A stretch of DNA of 52,928 nt. Origin: Bacillota bacterium. GTDB lineage: Bacteria; Bacillota; TC1. The position numbers were made by a program, and so were the translations under genes. Under the pieces are notes generated by a model. The model searched no databases. It was not told the origin of the DNA and saw nothing but the letters and a program-made list of their open reading frames with translations. The DNA lies in assembly GCA_028683955.1 (NCBI GenBank), contig JAQUGR010000009.1:1-52928 (forward strand), read 5' to 3'. Of the stretch, positions 26,194-36,785 are shown in pieces (within the stretch, counting starts at the first letter, position 1; every line of letters starts with the position of its first letter).

Positions 26194-28680
26194 ATGTTAA
26201 AATTTTTAGACAACCTGGTAAATGATAGTAAAAAGACTATCAAGAAGATGAGACCTATAGTTGATACGATAAATTCTTTAGAAGATGGCATCTCCAAATT
26301 GAGTGATGCAGATTTAATGGCTCAAACGGCTAAATTTAAAGAAAAACTGGCTAATGGAGCTACAGTTGATGATATTATGGCAGAGGCATTTGCTACAGCT
26401 AGAGAAGCATCAATACGTACCTTGGGAATGCGACATTTTGATGTTCAGTTAATTGGTGGAATGGTATTGCATCAAGGACGTATCGCGGAAATGAAAACTG
26501 GTGAAGGTAAAACTTTGGTAGCAACGCTACCTGTTTATTTAAATGCACTAACTGGTAAAGGTGTACATGTAATTACTGTCAATGATTATTTGGCAAAGAG
26601 GGACAGCGAGTGGATGGGTCAAATATATAGATTCCTAGGACTTGATGTTGGTTTGATTGTCCATGATGTACATCCTATGGCAAGAAAAGCTGAGTATGGT
26701 AAAGATATAGTATATGGAACAAATAATGAGTTTGGTTTCGATTATTTAAGAGATAATATGGCTGTTACAAAAGAGGCTATGGTTCAGCGTGAGCTTAATT
26801 ATGTTATAGTCGATGAGGTTGACAGTATTTTAATTGATGAGGCTAGAACTCCTTTGATTATTTCAGGTGAGGCAGACAAGCCTACTGAAATGTATGAAAC
26901 TGTGGCTAAGATTATGCCAGTGTTAAAAAAAGAAACAGATTTTACCACTGATGAAAAACAAAGAATAGCTACATTGACTGAAGATGGTTTAGTTAAAGTA
27001 GAAAAAATGTTAGGTGTTAAAGGTGTATATGAAGATAGTAATGCGGAATTAGGACATCATATAAATCAAGCACTTGTAGCTCAAGCAGTTATGAAAAAAG
27101 ATGTAGACTATATTATAAAAGATGGTGAGATCATTATTGTTGATAGTTTTACTGGACGTTTAATGTATGGTAGAAGATATAGTAATGGATTGCATCAAGC
27201 AATTGAAGCTAAAGAAAAAGTTAAAATACAAAAAGAATCACAAACCTTAGCTACTATAACTTTCCAAAATTACTTTAGAATGTATAATAAAATCTCAGGT
27301 ATGACTGGTACAGCAAAAACTGAAGAAAATGAGTTTAGAGAAATTTACGGAATGGACGTTGTAGTAATACCTACAAATGTTGATGTAAATAGAAAAGATG
27401 AAGATGATAGAATATATAAAACAGAATTTGGTAAGTTTAATGCAATCGCTGATGAAGTTGCGGAAAGATATAAAACTGGACAACCAGTTTTAGTTGGTAC
27501 TATTAGTATTGAAAAGTCTGAAGCATTAAGTGGTTTGTTAAAAAGAAGAGGAATTCCTCATCAAGTGCTAAATGCCAAATATCATGAGAAAGAAGCAGAA
27601 ATTATTTCTATGGCAGGTCAATATGGAGCTGTAACAATAGCTACAAATATGGCTGGTCGTGGTACCGATATTGTTTTAGGAGAAGGTGTTACTGATACTG
27701 GAGGCTTATACGTTATTGGTTCAGAAAGACATGAATCTAGAAGGATTGACAATCAATTAAGAGGTCGTTCAGGACGTCAAGGTGATCCAGGGGTAAGCAG
27801 ATTCTATATTTCCAGTGAAGATGACTTATTAAGAGTCTATGGCGGAGAAAGAATGCAGAATCTTTTAAAAATGGGTACTGATGATGATTTGCCAGTTGAT
27901 AATCCAATTATTTCAAAAGGTATTGAAAGAGCTCAAAAAGCAGTTGAAAATAGACACTTTGAAGCTAGGAAACAAGTGCTTGAATATGATAATATTATGA
28001 ATCAACAAAGAGAGATTATTTATGGACAAAGAAGAGATGTTTTATATAAAGAAGACATTAAAAACAGCGTAATTTCTATGATTGAAGATGTCATCGAAAA
28101 CTCAGTTTATAGATTTTCTGAAGGTAAGGAACAAACAAAGGATTGGGATATAGATGGACTTTTAATTTATGGAGGACAAACTTTTCTTCCTCATGCTGGG
28201 ATAACAAATGAAGATTTGATAAAAATGACTGAAGAAGAAGTAAGGATGAAATTCAGAGAAATTGCTGTTGAAGCTTATGAGAAAAAAGAACAAGAAGTCG
28301 GTCCTGAAATAATGAGATTTTTAGAAAAACAGGTTGTTTTAAGATCAGTAGATAAATTCTGGATGGCTCATATAGATAATATGGACGAATTAAGACAAGG
28401 TGTTAATTTAAGAGCCTATGGTCAAAAAAATCCGTTAACAGAATATAAATTTGAGAGTTATGATATTTTCCAAGTGATGATTGAAGATATTAAAGAAGAA
28501 GTTGCAAGATTAATTTATAGAGTTAAAATTGTAGAACCTCAAGAAAGAATAAAAAATATCAAGGAAAATCGCTTTGATGAAGAAAGTGGACAAACTGTCA
28601 AAAATTCAAGTAAAATAGGCAGAAACGATCCTTGTCCTTGTGGTAGTGGCAAGAAATATAAGCAGTGTTGCGGGAGATAA
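26194..28680 (+). CDS. secA: Preprotein translocase ATPase SecA
   Basis: 828 residues. Visible are [30 protein letters not shown] (Walker A in the TGEGKT part), [20 protein letters not shown] (motif II DEVD), [11 protein letters not shown], and [23 protein letters not shown]. The extreme C terminus has [13 protein letters not shown], the zinc-binding SecB or ribosome docking motif. It drives export through SecYEG, whose SecY is encoded at 9492-10769. AAAGGAG precedes the ATG. prfB follows 2 nt after the stop. Confidence 0.98.
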   Translation: MLKFLDNLVNDSKKTIKKMRPIVDTINSLEDGISKLSDADLMAQTAKFKEKLANGATVDDIMAEAFATAREASIRTLGMRHFDVQLIGGMVLHQGRIAEMKTGEGKTLVATLPVYLNALTGKGVHVITVNDYLAKRDSEWMGQIYRFLGLDVGLIVHDVHPMARKAEYGKDIVYGTNNEFGFDYLRDNMAVTKEAMVQRELNYVIVDEVDSILIDEARTPLIISGEADKPTEMYETVAKIMPVLKKETDFTTDEKQRIATLTEDGLVKVEKMLGVKGVYEDSNAELGHHINQALVAQAVMKKDVDYIIKDGEIIIVDSFTGRLMYGRRYSNGLHQAIEAKEKVKIQKESQTLATITFQNYFRMYNKISGMTGTAKTEENEFREIYGMDVVVIPTNVDVNRKDEDDRIYKTEFGKFNAIADEVAERYKTGQPVLVGTISIEKSEALSGLLKRRGIPHQVLNAKYHEKEAEIISMAGQYGAVTIATNMAGRGTDIVLGEGVTDTGGLYVIGSERHESRRIDNQLRGRSGRQGDPGVSRFYISSEDDLLRVYGGERMQNLLKMGTDDDLPVDNPIISKGIERAQKAVENRHFEARKQVLEYDNIMNQQREIIYGQRRDVLYKEDIKNSVISMIEDVIENSVYRFSEGKEQTKDWDIDGLLIYGGQTFLPHAGITNEDLIKMTEEEVRMKFREIAVEAYEKKEQEVGPEIMRFLEKQVVLRSVDKFWMAHIDNMDELRQGVNLRAYGQKNPLTEYKFESYDIFQVMIEDIKEEVARLIYRVKIVEPQERIKNIKENRFDEESGQTVKNSSKIGRNDPCPCGSGKKYKQCCGR

Positions 28681-28682
28681 TT

Positions 28683-29784
28683 ATGTTATCTGAAGATATT
28701 TTAGAACAATTAACAAAGTTGAAAAAAACATATAATGATATTAAGGAGTCTCTTTGACTTAGAGAGTAAAACTCAAAGAATTGAGCATCTTAATAAAAAA
28801 AGACTTGATGAGGATTTTTGGCTAGATCAAAAAAATGCTAGCCAAATAAATAAAGAAATCAATACATTAGAAAATGATTTAGCTGAAATTATTAATTTAG
28901 ATTCATTGATTGGTGATATTTCAGCTTCTATAGAATTGTTGAATATTGATGAAGATAAAGAAATACTCAAAGAGTTAAAAGCTTCAATCATAGAGTTAGA
29001 GACGAGAATTAACAGTTTAGAAATAAAAAAAATGTTTAAAGGTAAAACAGACTTTAAAAATGCTATACTAACACTACATCCTGGTGCAGGTGGTACTGAA
29101 GCACAAGATTGGGTGGAAATGTTATATAGAATGTATCTAAGGTGGAGTGAAAAAAAAGGTTTCAAAGTATATATACTTGATTTTCTTCCTGGGGATGAAG
29201 CTGGAATAAAAAGTATATCATTTGAAGTTATTGGTGATTATGCTTATGGTTATTTGAAATCAGAAAATGGAGTTCATAGATTGATTAGAATATCTCCATT
29301 TGATACAAATAAAAAGAGGCACACTACTTTTGCATCTCTTGATGTAATTCCAGAAATAGACGATGAAGAAGTAATTGATATTAGGGAGGAAGACTTAAGA
29401 ATCGACACATATAGAGCAAGTGGCGCTGGAGGTCAAAACGTTAATAAGAAGGATACAGCAGTGAGGATTACACATATGCCAAGTGCCATTGTAGTTCAGT
29501 GTCAAAGTGAAAGAAGTCAATTGACCAACAAAAATGCTGCCTTAAAAATTTTAAAAAGCAAATTATTAGAATATAATAGGGTTGAAGAAGAAAACAATTT
29601 GAAAAATTTGCGAAGTGATCAAAAAGAAATTGCATGGGGCCACCAAATTAGATCATATGTTTTCCAACCTTACCAACTTGTAAAAGATCATAGGACAAAT
29701 ATTGAATCTGGATCAATTGATTCAGTATTAGATGGTGAATTGGATCAATTTATTAAAGGTTTTCTTTATGGAGGGGGACAATAA
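28683..29784 (+). CDS. prfB: Peptide chain release factor 2, with programmed +1 frameshift
   Basis: The full product is the join of 28683-28754 and 28756-29784, 366 residues. The first 24 codons run from ATG 28683 to CTT, then an in-frame TGA (28755-28757). Shifting +1 at CTT-TGA-C continues as LDLESKTQRIEHLN. RF2 hallmarks follow: SPF codon-recognition tripeptide in RISPFDTNKK and the catalytic GGQ in GAGGQNVNKKDTA. RF2 ends translation at TGA and TAA. High RF2 favours termination at the internal TGA, so the gene regulates itself. The stop overlaps the TPR gene start (TAATG). Confidence 0.97.
28743..28758 (+). promoter_or_regulatory. prfB +1 recoding site
   Basis: AAGGAG, three bases, then CTT TGA C, the same spacing as the E. 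coli prfB site: an internal Shine-Dalgarno-like element, the slippery leucine codon CTT, and the TGA stop in poor termination context. It shows TGA is a genuine stop in this genome. Confidence 0.95.
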
Positions 29785-32700
29785 TGAGGATAACAGATAA
29801 TGAAGAACTGAATTTAACTGAAGGTCAGGATATTGTCTTTTTTCTAGGACATGAATTCTCACTTGAAGGGACTAATTTATTTAAAATAATTCCTAATATA
29901 AAAGGAAAAAGCTATGTTATAAATCAGAGTGGTTATGATTTGAAAAAATTATGTTCATTCTACAATATACAGACAGTCTTTCTTGATGTTGATGCGCAAC
30001 TAATAGAAAAGGCTGTCTATTTGTTCATTCAGGTCAATGATGATGATTTAGTAAGGATTAAAAGCATTCTTGATTCTAGTTCGAAGATAAAGCATCATGT
30101 ACTTTTAAACAATCCTGAATATTATTACCATTTTATTGAGAAATTGAAAAAAAATACAGTCGTTGTTCATTTGCCAATATTATTTAATCACTTCCCTATT
30201 CATATAGAAGGTGTTCCAAAAGAAGAAAATCCTTTTTATTATAAGGATCTATTTGATATTAAAATATATATTGATCTATATTGGGGAAGTATACTTGAAG
30301 ATAAATTAAATGTACGTAATACAAAGGGTTATTTATATAAATATTTGGAAAACATTTATAAAGAAAAGAAAAATGAATTAGAAACAATCTTGAATTATAA
30401 GATTCCAAGTAAAGCCATTGATCTTTCAATAGATAAATTTAATGCTAGACCATTAACTTTAAAAGAAAGTATTGAAAAATCTATTTTAGAAGGTGATTAT
30501 GATAAACTTCCACAATTGGTTGAAAATCTTATTAATCAAGATGCTAGCCAATTTAATAATATTTACGAATGGATTAAGTATTTAGAATGTAAGGCGCCAA
30601 ATAATGTAATTCAAGGAATATTGGAAAATACTTTGAAATCTGATGATGTAATTATAGATAACAGATTTCTTCCTTTAGTATATGAGAAATTAGCTATAAC
30701 ATATCAAAAAGAAGGAGATTTAAATGCTGCTGCAAGTTGTTACAGACGATTCTCAAATTTGGAAAATATAAATGGAGAGTTAAAGAACATAAGTAGTAAT
30801 TTCTTAAGAAAAGAAGTTGAATTACTTTATATGGCAGGTGAGTTCCAAGCTATAATAGATATTGGTGTGGAGGAAAAGCTGTCAATATTAAATCGTGAAG
30901 ATGCACCTAGTGTAGCACTATGTTTATCTTTAGCTCACAATGAATTAGGAAATTATGAAAAGGCGACTCAGTTCCTTAAAGGTGACAGTGAAGAAAAAGC
31001 TTTTTTAAGAAATATATATAAATTAAATAAAGCTGAAATATCAGCACATAGCATTATGAAAGAGGTAAACTTCACAAAATTATCACTTTATAATGATATG
31101 CTTATTGCAATGGCATTAATGAAAGATGGACAGTACGTTGATACTATAAAAGTATTTAATCGTATGAAGGAAGTACTCGTTAATCCACAAAATTTAATAG
31201 CTAGAAGGGTTTTGCTTATTGTATCCTTATTAAAAGCTAGAGCTTTAAAATATATGGGGAATATTAGAGAAAGTTTGATTGAGTACTATAATAACTTGGA
31301 AGCACATAGTGAAGATTTTGAAAAAGATAATAGAAGTCTAATATTAGAAATACTATATGAAATTGCTGATTTAGAAAAATCTATGAAAAATACTAGGAAA
31401 AGTTTAGATTTAATTGATAAAGGCTTGTCTATAAAAAGAGATGAAACCAGTGTTTATGAAAATCAGGCTCATATACAACTTCTTTTAATAAAATTAGAAA
31501 TAATTAATGAAACTGGAGAAGATGACAAGAAGCTAATAGAAATTTTAGACAATATTTTAAGCGATAAAAAGAACATGTCTGAATACAAACCATTACAAGT
31601 TAAAATGAATAATATTTTAGTAAGAGCATATGTCAAGAATGGAAGAATAAGAGAAGCCTTAGATATTATAGAAAATAGCTATAACGAATATAAAGAGGAA
31701 ACAGATAAGAATATTGAATTTGATCTTCTAGAGATGTTGGAAATAGCTAAAGAGCAATATAAGGCTACAGATGTACCGGAAACTGGAATGTTGCAATTAA
31801 AACGTATAGTTGACAAGTACAGAGATAATAAAAATACGGAAATACGAATTAGAAGAGCATTTGCATTAAAGGAATTGGCTGATTATATGCTTAGTATGGG
31901 CGATGATAATGGTGCAATGAAAGAATATAAAAGATTGATTGAAGAATATAGTGGGAATAAATATAAAAAATTAGAAAGTATATTGCAAGACACAATGATA
32001 AAAAAAGGTGAGATATCTTTTAAGAAAGGTAATTATGAGGAAGTAAGAGATTCTTTAATGTCCATAGAAGGAAAACTTAATTCAGATACGGATGCCAGCC
32101 GTGAGTTATTATTAGCTAAATGTAGTGAGAAGCTGGGGAACCGTGAATTAGCTATTAGTGGATATGAAGAATATTTAATTAAAATTAAAGATAAAAATTT
32201 CTTTGAGGATGTTAAAGGACCGATATACAATGCATTGAGCAAATTACTTGTAAGTATAGGTAGAAAAGAACGAGCTATAGAATATTTAGACAAACTACTT
32301 GAAGTTGAATTTGTGCCGATAGGCAGATTAGTGGCATTGTTGGATAAAAGTAAATTATTGTATGAATTAGATAATGATAAAGGTTATCTTATTTATGAAT
32401 ATAGTATTAAGACTTTTAAAGGAGAAACGGATAATAATATCTTAGAAACTTTAGTAAATATTTGTTCTGAAATAGCTGTTGATATAGCGAAAAGAGATAT
32501 TAACTTATATTCAGATTATTTGAAAATTGCTTTAAGTAAATTTAAAAACCTGTCTAAGGGTACAAAGGCTAAAATCTTTGAATCTATGAGAATAGCTGCT
32601 GAAATATATGAGAAATCAAATTTACTAACTGATGAGAAATCTATGAGAACTGAAATAGTTAAATATTTTGGAGATAAAGAAACTTTAGATTATCAAATAG

Positions 32701-33338
32701 AATCTGCTTATCATTATAATAGAATCCTAGAAATAAATATTCAAGAAAATACTATTGATGATTTAGATCATAGTTGTGCAGATTATAAGAGTTTCTTTAT
32801 TGGCAAAGAATCTGATTTTGCTAAGGATACCTGTAATCAAGGTTTATTAATGTATGGTAAAGAATATCTAAAAAGAAATGACTTGAAAAAAGCCAAGAAA
32901 ATTCTAAAGGAAATCCTGGATTTTAATAATGAAATGTTTTTAGCTAAGTTATATTATGGGAAAACCTTAACAGCTCTTGGAGAAAACAAGAAAGCATTAA
33001 AAGCTTTTAACGATATAGTTGAACATGACATATCAGGGGAACTATTTGAATCTGTTAAAGAAAAAATAAGATTAGAAAAAAAAGAAAAATCCTTATTTAG
33101 AGGCAACATGAAAAAACTTATCAAGGAAATTGAGGAACGAATCTTGCCTGTAATTAATGCAGGAGAAAATAATGAGAATAAAATTATATTAATTTATGAA
33201 TTAGCTTTACTATATAAAGCAATTAAAAATATAGATAAATACCAAGAGTTATTACGAGGTTTAATAGAAAAATATTCTAAACACGAAGATGAAAATATAA
33301 GTGAAAATCTTAAATTAGTATATAAGGAATTAGAATAA
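29784..33338 (+). CDS. Large TPR-repeat protein of unknown function
   Basis: 1184 residues, no signal peptide or transmembrane segment seen, so probably cytoplasmic. Residues 1-230 form a distinct alpha/beta region with alternating hydrophobic strands (DIVFFLGHEF, TVFLDVDA, HHVLLNN, TVVVHLPILF). The remainder is mostly paired helices of the tetratricopeptide type, for example LAITYQKEGDLNAAASCYRR, RAYVKNGRIREALDII, ADYMLSMGDDNGAMKEYKRL, KCSEKLGNRELAISGYEEYL and YYGKTLTALGENKKALKAF. I cannot name the N-terminal domain or a function. The start overlaps the prfB stop by 1 nt, so it is probably co-translated with RF2. It ends before a promoter for transketolase. Likely a scaffold or regulator, by inference only. 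Confidence 0.85.
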   Translation: MRITDNEELNLTEGQDIVFFLGHEFSLEGTNLFKIIPNIKGKSYVINQSGYDLKKLCSFYNIQTVFLDVDAQLIEKAVYLFIQVNDDDLVRIKSILDSSSKIKHHVLLNNPEYYYHFIEKLKKNTVVVHLPILFNHFPIHIEGVPKEENPFYYKDLFDIKIYIDLYWGSILEDKLNVRNTKGYLYKYLENIYKEKKNELETILNYKIPSKAIDLSIDKFNARPLTLKESIEKSILEGDYDKLPQLVENLINQDASQFNNIYEWIKYLECKAPNNVIQGILENTLKSDDVIIDNRFLPLVYEKLAITYQKEGDLNAAASCYRRFSNLENINGELKNISSNFLRKEVELLYMAGEFQAIIDIGVEEKLSILNREDAPSVALCLSLAHNELGNYEKATQFLKGDSEEKAFLRNIYKLNKAEISAHSIMKEVNFTKLSLYNDMLIAMALMKDGQYVDTIKVFNRMKEVLVNPQNLIARRVLLIVSLLKARALKYMGNIRESLIEYYNNLEAHSEDFEKDNRSLILEILYEIADLEKSMKNTRKSLDLIDKGLSIKRDETSVYENQAHIQLLLIKLEIINETGEDDKKLIEILDNILSDKKNMSEYKPLQVKMNNILVRAYVKNGRIREALDIIENSYNEYKEETDKNIEFDLLEMLEIAKEQYKATDVPETGMLQLKRIVDKYRDNKNTEIRIRRAFALKELADYMLSMGDDNGAMKEYKRLIEEYSGNKYKKLESILQDTMIKKGEISFKKGNYEEVRDSLMSIEGKLNSDTDASRELLLAKCSEKLGNRELAISGYEEYLIKIKDKNFFEDVKGPIYNALSKLLVSIGRKERAIEYLDKLLEVEFVPIGRLVALLDKSKLLYELDNDKGYLIYEYSIKTFKGETDNNILETLVNICSEIAVDIAKRDINLYSDYLKIALSKFKNLSKGTKAKIFESMRIAAEIYEKSNLLTDEKSMRTEIVKYFGDKETLDYQIESAYHYNRILEINIQENTIDDLDHSCADYKSFFIGKESDFAKDTCNQGLLMYGKEYLKRNDLKKAKKILKEILDFNNEMFLAKLYYGKTLTALGENKKALKAFNDIVEHDISGELFESVKEKIRLEKKEKSLFRGNMKKLIKEIEERILPVINAGENNENKIILIYELALLYKAIKNIDKYQELLRGLIEKYSKHEDENISENLKLVYKELE

Positions 33339-33345
33339 TAGTAAT

Positions 33346-33374
33346 TTGATTAAATAAAACAAGTTTGCTATAAT
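33346..33374 (+). promoter_or_regulatory. SigA-type promoter for the transketolase operon
   Basis: -35 TTGATT (33346-33351), 17-bp spacer, extended -10 TGCTATAAT with TATAAT at 33369-33374. It lies 39 nt before the first transketolase gene and separates it from the prfB/TPR unit. Confidence 0.75.
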
Positions 33375-33413
33375 ACTAAAAGGGATTTTATACACAATTA
33401 GGGTGGGGGATAT

Positions 33414-34223
33414 ATGGAAAATAAATTGATTGAAGAAAAAGCAAAAGAAATTAGAAGAGAAATAATTAAAATGCTAGGAGAAGCCAAGTCTGGTCATCCT
33501 GGAGGTTCTTTATCAGGAGCAGATATTATTGCGGCTCTCTATTATAAAGAAATGAAGCTAGATCCATCTAACCCGAAATGGGAAGATCGGGATAGATTTG
33601 TTATGTCTAAAGGACATGCTGCACCACTTTTATATAGTGTTTTAGCATTAAAAGGTTATTTTGACATTGATATATTAAAAACATTAAGAAAAACAGGCAG
33701 TATTTTACAAGGTCATCCTGATATGAATAAAGTTCCAGGCGTTGAGATGTCAACTGGATCTTTAGGACAAGGATTTTCTACAGCTGTTGGTATGGCTTTA
33801 AGTTTTAAAATATATAGTAAAGAAAATAGAGTTTATGCATTGCTTGGTGATGGTGAATGTCAGGAAGGCATAGTCTGGGAAGCAGCAATGTCTGCTGCTC
33901 ATTATAATTTGGACAATCTTGTAGCAATTCTTGATAATAATGGACTTCAAATCGATGGTAAATGTTCAGAGGTAATGTGTTTAGGATCACTTCAAAATAA
34001 ATGGAAATCATTTGGTTTCCACGTAATTGAAATTGATGGTCATAACATAGAACAAATTATCAAAGCATTAGATGAAGCTAGAACAATTAAAGATAAACCA
34101 ACTTTAATTCTAGCAAAAACCATTAAAGGTAAAGGTGTTTCCTTTATGGAGGACAGGGCAGAGTGGCATGGAGCTGCTCCTAATATGGATCAAGTGGCAC
34201 TAGCCTTGGAAGAATTGAAATAG
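33414..34223 (+). CDS. tkt: Transketolase, N-terminal subunit
   Basis: 269 residues, equal to the thiamine-pyrophosphate half of transketolase. Seen are AKSGHPGGSLSGADI, the FVMSKGHAAPLLY histidine, and the TPP motif LLGDGECQEG followed about 30 residues later by LDNNGLQIDG. With the next gene it transfers two-carbon units in the non-oxidative pentose phosphate pathway. Split transketolases are common in anaerobic Bacillota and Archaea. AGGGTGGGGGA precedes the ATG. Confidence 0.95.
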   Translation: MENKLIEEKAKEIRREIIKMLGEAKSGHPGGSLSGADIIAALYYKEMKLDPSNPKWEDRDRFVMSKGHAAPLLYSVLALKGYFDIDILKTLRKTGSILQGHPDMNKVPGVEMSTGSLGQGFSTAVGMALSFKIYSKENRVYALLGDGECQEGIVWEAAMSAAHYNLDNLVAILDNNGLQIDGKCSEVMCLGSLQNKWKSFGFHVIEIDGHNIEQIIKALDEARTIKDKPTLILAKTIKGKGVSFMEDRAEWHGAAPNMDQVALALEELK

Positions 34224-34232
34224 GGGGAAATA

Positions 34233-35168
34233 ATGGAACAAATAGCAACTAGAGATGCCTATGGTAAGGCTCTTAAAGAATTAGGATTAAATAATAATGA
34301 TGTAATTGTTTTAGATGCGGATTTATCTAAATCTACTAAAACTGCTGATTTTAAAAAAGTGAACCCAAAACATTTTATAAATATAGGTATAGCCGAACAA
34401 AATCTTATGGGGGTAGCTGCAGGTATTGCAGCAACAGGTAAAATTCCTTTTGCTAGTACATTTGCAATGTTTGCAACAGGTAGAGCTTTTGAAATAATTA
34501 GAAATTCTATAGCCTATCCAAAACTTAATGTTAAAATTGTTGCTACTCATTCAGGTGTAACAGTCGGTGAAGATGGTGGAAGTCATGCTGCTATAGAAGA
34601 TATTAGTTTAATGAGAAGCGTGCCTAATATGACAGTAATTGTTCCAGCCGATGGTGTGGAAACAGGAAAAGTTATTCAAAAGATAGTGGAATATAAGGGA
34701 CCAGTATATGTAAGATTAGGAAGGTCCAAGGTTCCAGTAATATATGATGATTCATATGAATTCGAAATTGGTAAATTCAGCACCTTGAAAAGAGGATCTG
34801 ATGTAACTATTATAGCTTGTGGAATTATGGTATCTAAAGCTCTTGAAGCTGCAGAAATCTTAAATGTAAAAGGTATAAAGGCAGAAGTTATAAATGCATC
34901 TACAATAAAGCCTTTTGATGATAAAGCTTTATTGGAGTCTGTTAAGAAAACTAAATGTGTTGTGTCTGTAGAAGAACACAATATTTATGGTGGTCTTGGT
35001 TCTGCAGTAGCAGAAGTATTAGGTCGTAATTTTCCAGCTCCTTTAGAGATGGTAGGTGTAATGGATGTGTTTGGAGAATCCGGCGCTCCAGAAGAATTAT
35101 TGGAAAAATTCAAACTCACTCCAAGTGAGATTGTGAATAAAGTTGAATTAGTAATAAAAAGAAAGTAG
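34233..35168 (+). CDS. tkt: Transketolase, C-terminal subunit
   Basis: 311 residues covering the pyrimidine-binding and C-terminal domains: RDAYGKALKELG, NIGIAEQNLMGVAAGIA with the catalytic glutamate, TVGEDGGSHAAIEDISLMRSVPN, and SVEEHNIYGGLGSAVAEVL in the last domain. Gap of 9 nt after its partner with AGGGGGA in between, so the two are made together in equal amounts. Confidence 0.95.
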   Translation: MEQIATRDAYGKALKELGLNNNDVIVLDADLSKSTKTADFKKVNPKHFINIGIAEQNLMGVAAGIAATGKIPFASTFAMFATGRAFEIIRNSIAYPKLNVKIVATHSGVTVGEDGGSHAAIEDISLMRSVPNMTVIVPADGVETGKVIQKIVEYKGPVYVRLGRSKVPVIYDDSYEFEIGKFSTLKRGSDVTIIACGIMVSKALEAAEILNVKGIKAEVINASTIKPFDDKALLESVKKTKCVVSVEEHNIYGGLGSAVAEVLGRNFPAPLEMVGVMDVFGESGAPEELLEKFKLTPSEIVNKVELVIKRK

Positions 35169-35184
35169 TTTGAAAGGATAGATA

Positions 35185-35886
35185 ATGAATCAACCAGCAA
35201 TTGTACGTTTAGAAAATGTAACAAAAGTATATGGCAATAAAACTATTGGTTTAGATCACGTATCTACTAATATACATAAAGGGGAATTTGTTTTTTTAGT
35301 TGGGGCTAGCGGAGCTGGTAAATCAACTTTTTTAAAATTATTATTTAGAGAAGAAAAACCAACTTCAGGTAAAATTTATGTGGGGAATAAAAATATTTCA
35401 CTATTAAAAACTAAAGAATTAAATATGCTTCGTAAAAATATTGGAGTAGTTTTTCAGGACTTTAGACTTTTAGAAGATAGAACTGCATATGAAAATATTG
35501 CATATGCGATGGAAGTTTTAGGCTATATGAAAAAAGATATAATGGACAGGGTTCCTAAAATACTCAAAAAAGTAGGGATGCAACATAGACAAGAACATTA
35601 TCCACAACAATTATCAGGTGGAGAGCAACAAAGGATAGCTATAGGTAGAGCAATAATTAACTCTCCAAAAATTCTTTTAGCTGATGAACCATCAGGAAAT
35701 GTTGACCCTAGTACAGCGGTGGAAATAATGGATATTTTTAAAGAAATTAATAGTGTAGGAACAACAATCATTATGGCTACACACGATAGATTTATTGTTG
35801 ACCAATTGGCTAAAAGAGTAATTGAACTTAAAAAAGGTCAAGTTGTCAGAGATCAAGAAGGAGGAAGATATACCTATGAATCTTAA
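35185..35886 (+). CDS. ftsE: Cell-division ATPase FtsE
   Basis: 233 residues. Walker A is GASGAGKST, the Q-loop VVFQDFRLLEDRTAYENIAYA is characteristic of FtsE, then LSGGEQQRIAIGRAI and LLADEPSGNVDP. It powers FtsX to activate peptidoglycan hydrolases at the division site or cell wall. AAAGGATAG lies upstream. It overlaps ftsX by 11 nt, and putative hydrolase partners follow. Confidence 0.95.
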   Translation: MNQPAIVRLENVTKVYGNKTIGLDHVSTNIHKGEFVFLVGASGAGKSTFLKLLFREEKPTSGKIYVGNKNISLLKTKELNMLRKNIGVVFQDFRLLEDRTAYENIAYAMEVLGYMKKDIMDRVPKILKKVGMQHRQEHYPQQLSGGEQQRIAIGRAIINSPKILLADEPSGNVDPSTAVEIMDIFKEINSVGTTIIMATHDRFIVDQLAKRVIELKKGQVVRDQEGGRYTYES

Positions 35887-36760
35887 GAAAATAGGTTATT
35901 TTTTAAAACAAGCTTTTAAAAATATGGCAAGAAATAAAGTTATGAGTTTTTCAACTATTTTAACTGTTGCAATATCATTATTAATTGTAGGTACTTTCGT
36001 TGTATTTATTGTTAATGCAGGCATATTTATTGAAACACAAAGTAATAAAACTCAACTATCTGTTTTTGTTGATACAGCATACACTACGGCAGAAGCTAAA
36101 AAGGTAGGCACTGAACTGGAAAAAATACCAGGCATAGCTACAATTGATTATAAATCAAAAGAAGATGCCTTAAAAGAAATGATTGACAAACAGGGTGGAG
36201 AATCTGGACTTGAATCAATATTAGGTGATGAGAATCCAATGCCTCATACTTTTATAATAACAGGTAAAACTAATCTGGAACTTGAGAGTATAAGTGCGTC
36301 TGCAAAAAAAATAGAGGGCGTATATAAAGTGGATTATGCCAAAGATTTGGCCGATAAGTTGACAAGTATTGTCAATGCTGTCAGAGTAGGAGGTATAGTA
36401 GCAGTTGGAATATTGTTCTTAATAGCTTTATTCTTAATATCTACTACTATAAAATTATCATTGTATGCAAAAAGAAAAGAAATCCAAGTTATGAAATATG
36501 TTGGATCTTCTAATAGTTTTATACAAGGTCCATTTTTAGCATCAGGTATGTTGTTAGGCTTTTTAGGAGCTTTATTTGCATCAATAATATTGTTTGTAGC
36601 ATATAAATTCTTAATGGATTGGGCTAAAAATGTAGAATTTTTAAACTTGACATTTCAGGGGGGACAGATTGCTGGAATTATTGCAGCATTGTTAGTTTCA
36701 GGCATATTAGTAGGCGCTTTTGGTAGTTATTTATCATTACGCAAGTATTTAGAGGTTTAG
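35876..36760 (+). CDS. ftsX: Cell-division membrane protein FtsX
   Basis: 294 residues from ATG 35876 (MNLKKIGYFLKQAFKNM), 10 nt after GGAGGA; the frame remains open 54 nt upstream within ftsE without a suitable site. One transmembrane segment near residues 25-50, a large extracellular loop that in FtsX binds the hydrolase or its regulator, and three C-terminal segments with KEIQVMKYVGSSNSFIQGPF. The SNKTQLSVFVD stretch at the start of the loop is typical. Confidence 0.95.
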   Translation: MNLKKIGYFLKQAFKNMARNKVMSFSTILTVAISLLIVGTFVVFIVNAGIFIETQSNKTQLSVFVDTAYTTAEAKKVGTELEKIPGIATIDYKSKEDALKEMIDKQGGESGLESILGDENPMPHTFIITGKTNLELESISASAKKIEGVYKVDYAKDLADKLTSIVNAVRVGGIVAVGILFLIALFLISTTIKLSLYAKRKEIQVMKYVGSSNSFIQGPFLASGMLLGFLGALFASIILFVAYKFLMDWAKNVEFLNLTFQGGQIAGIIAALLVSGILVGAFGSYLSLRKYLEV

Positions 36761-36785
36761 CTCTAAATTGTAAGGGGGTTTTATT

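Noticed and set aside
28827-29165. Minus-strand ORF of 112 codons inside prfB
   Set aside because: Shadow of a conserved gene; no plausible start site or domain.
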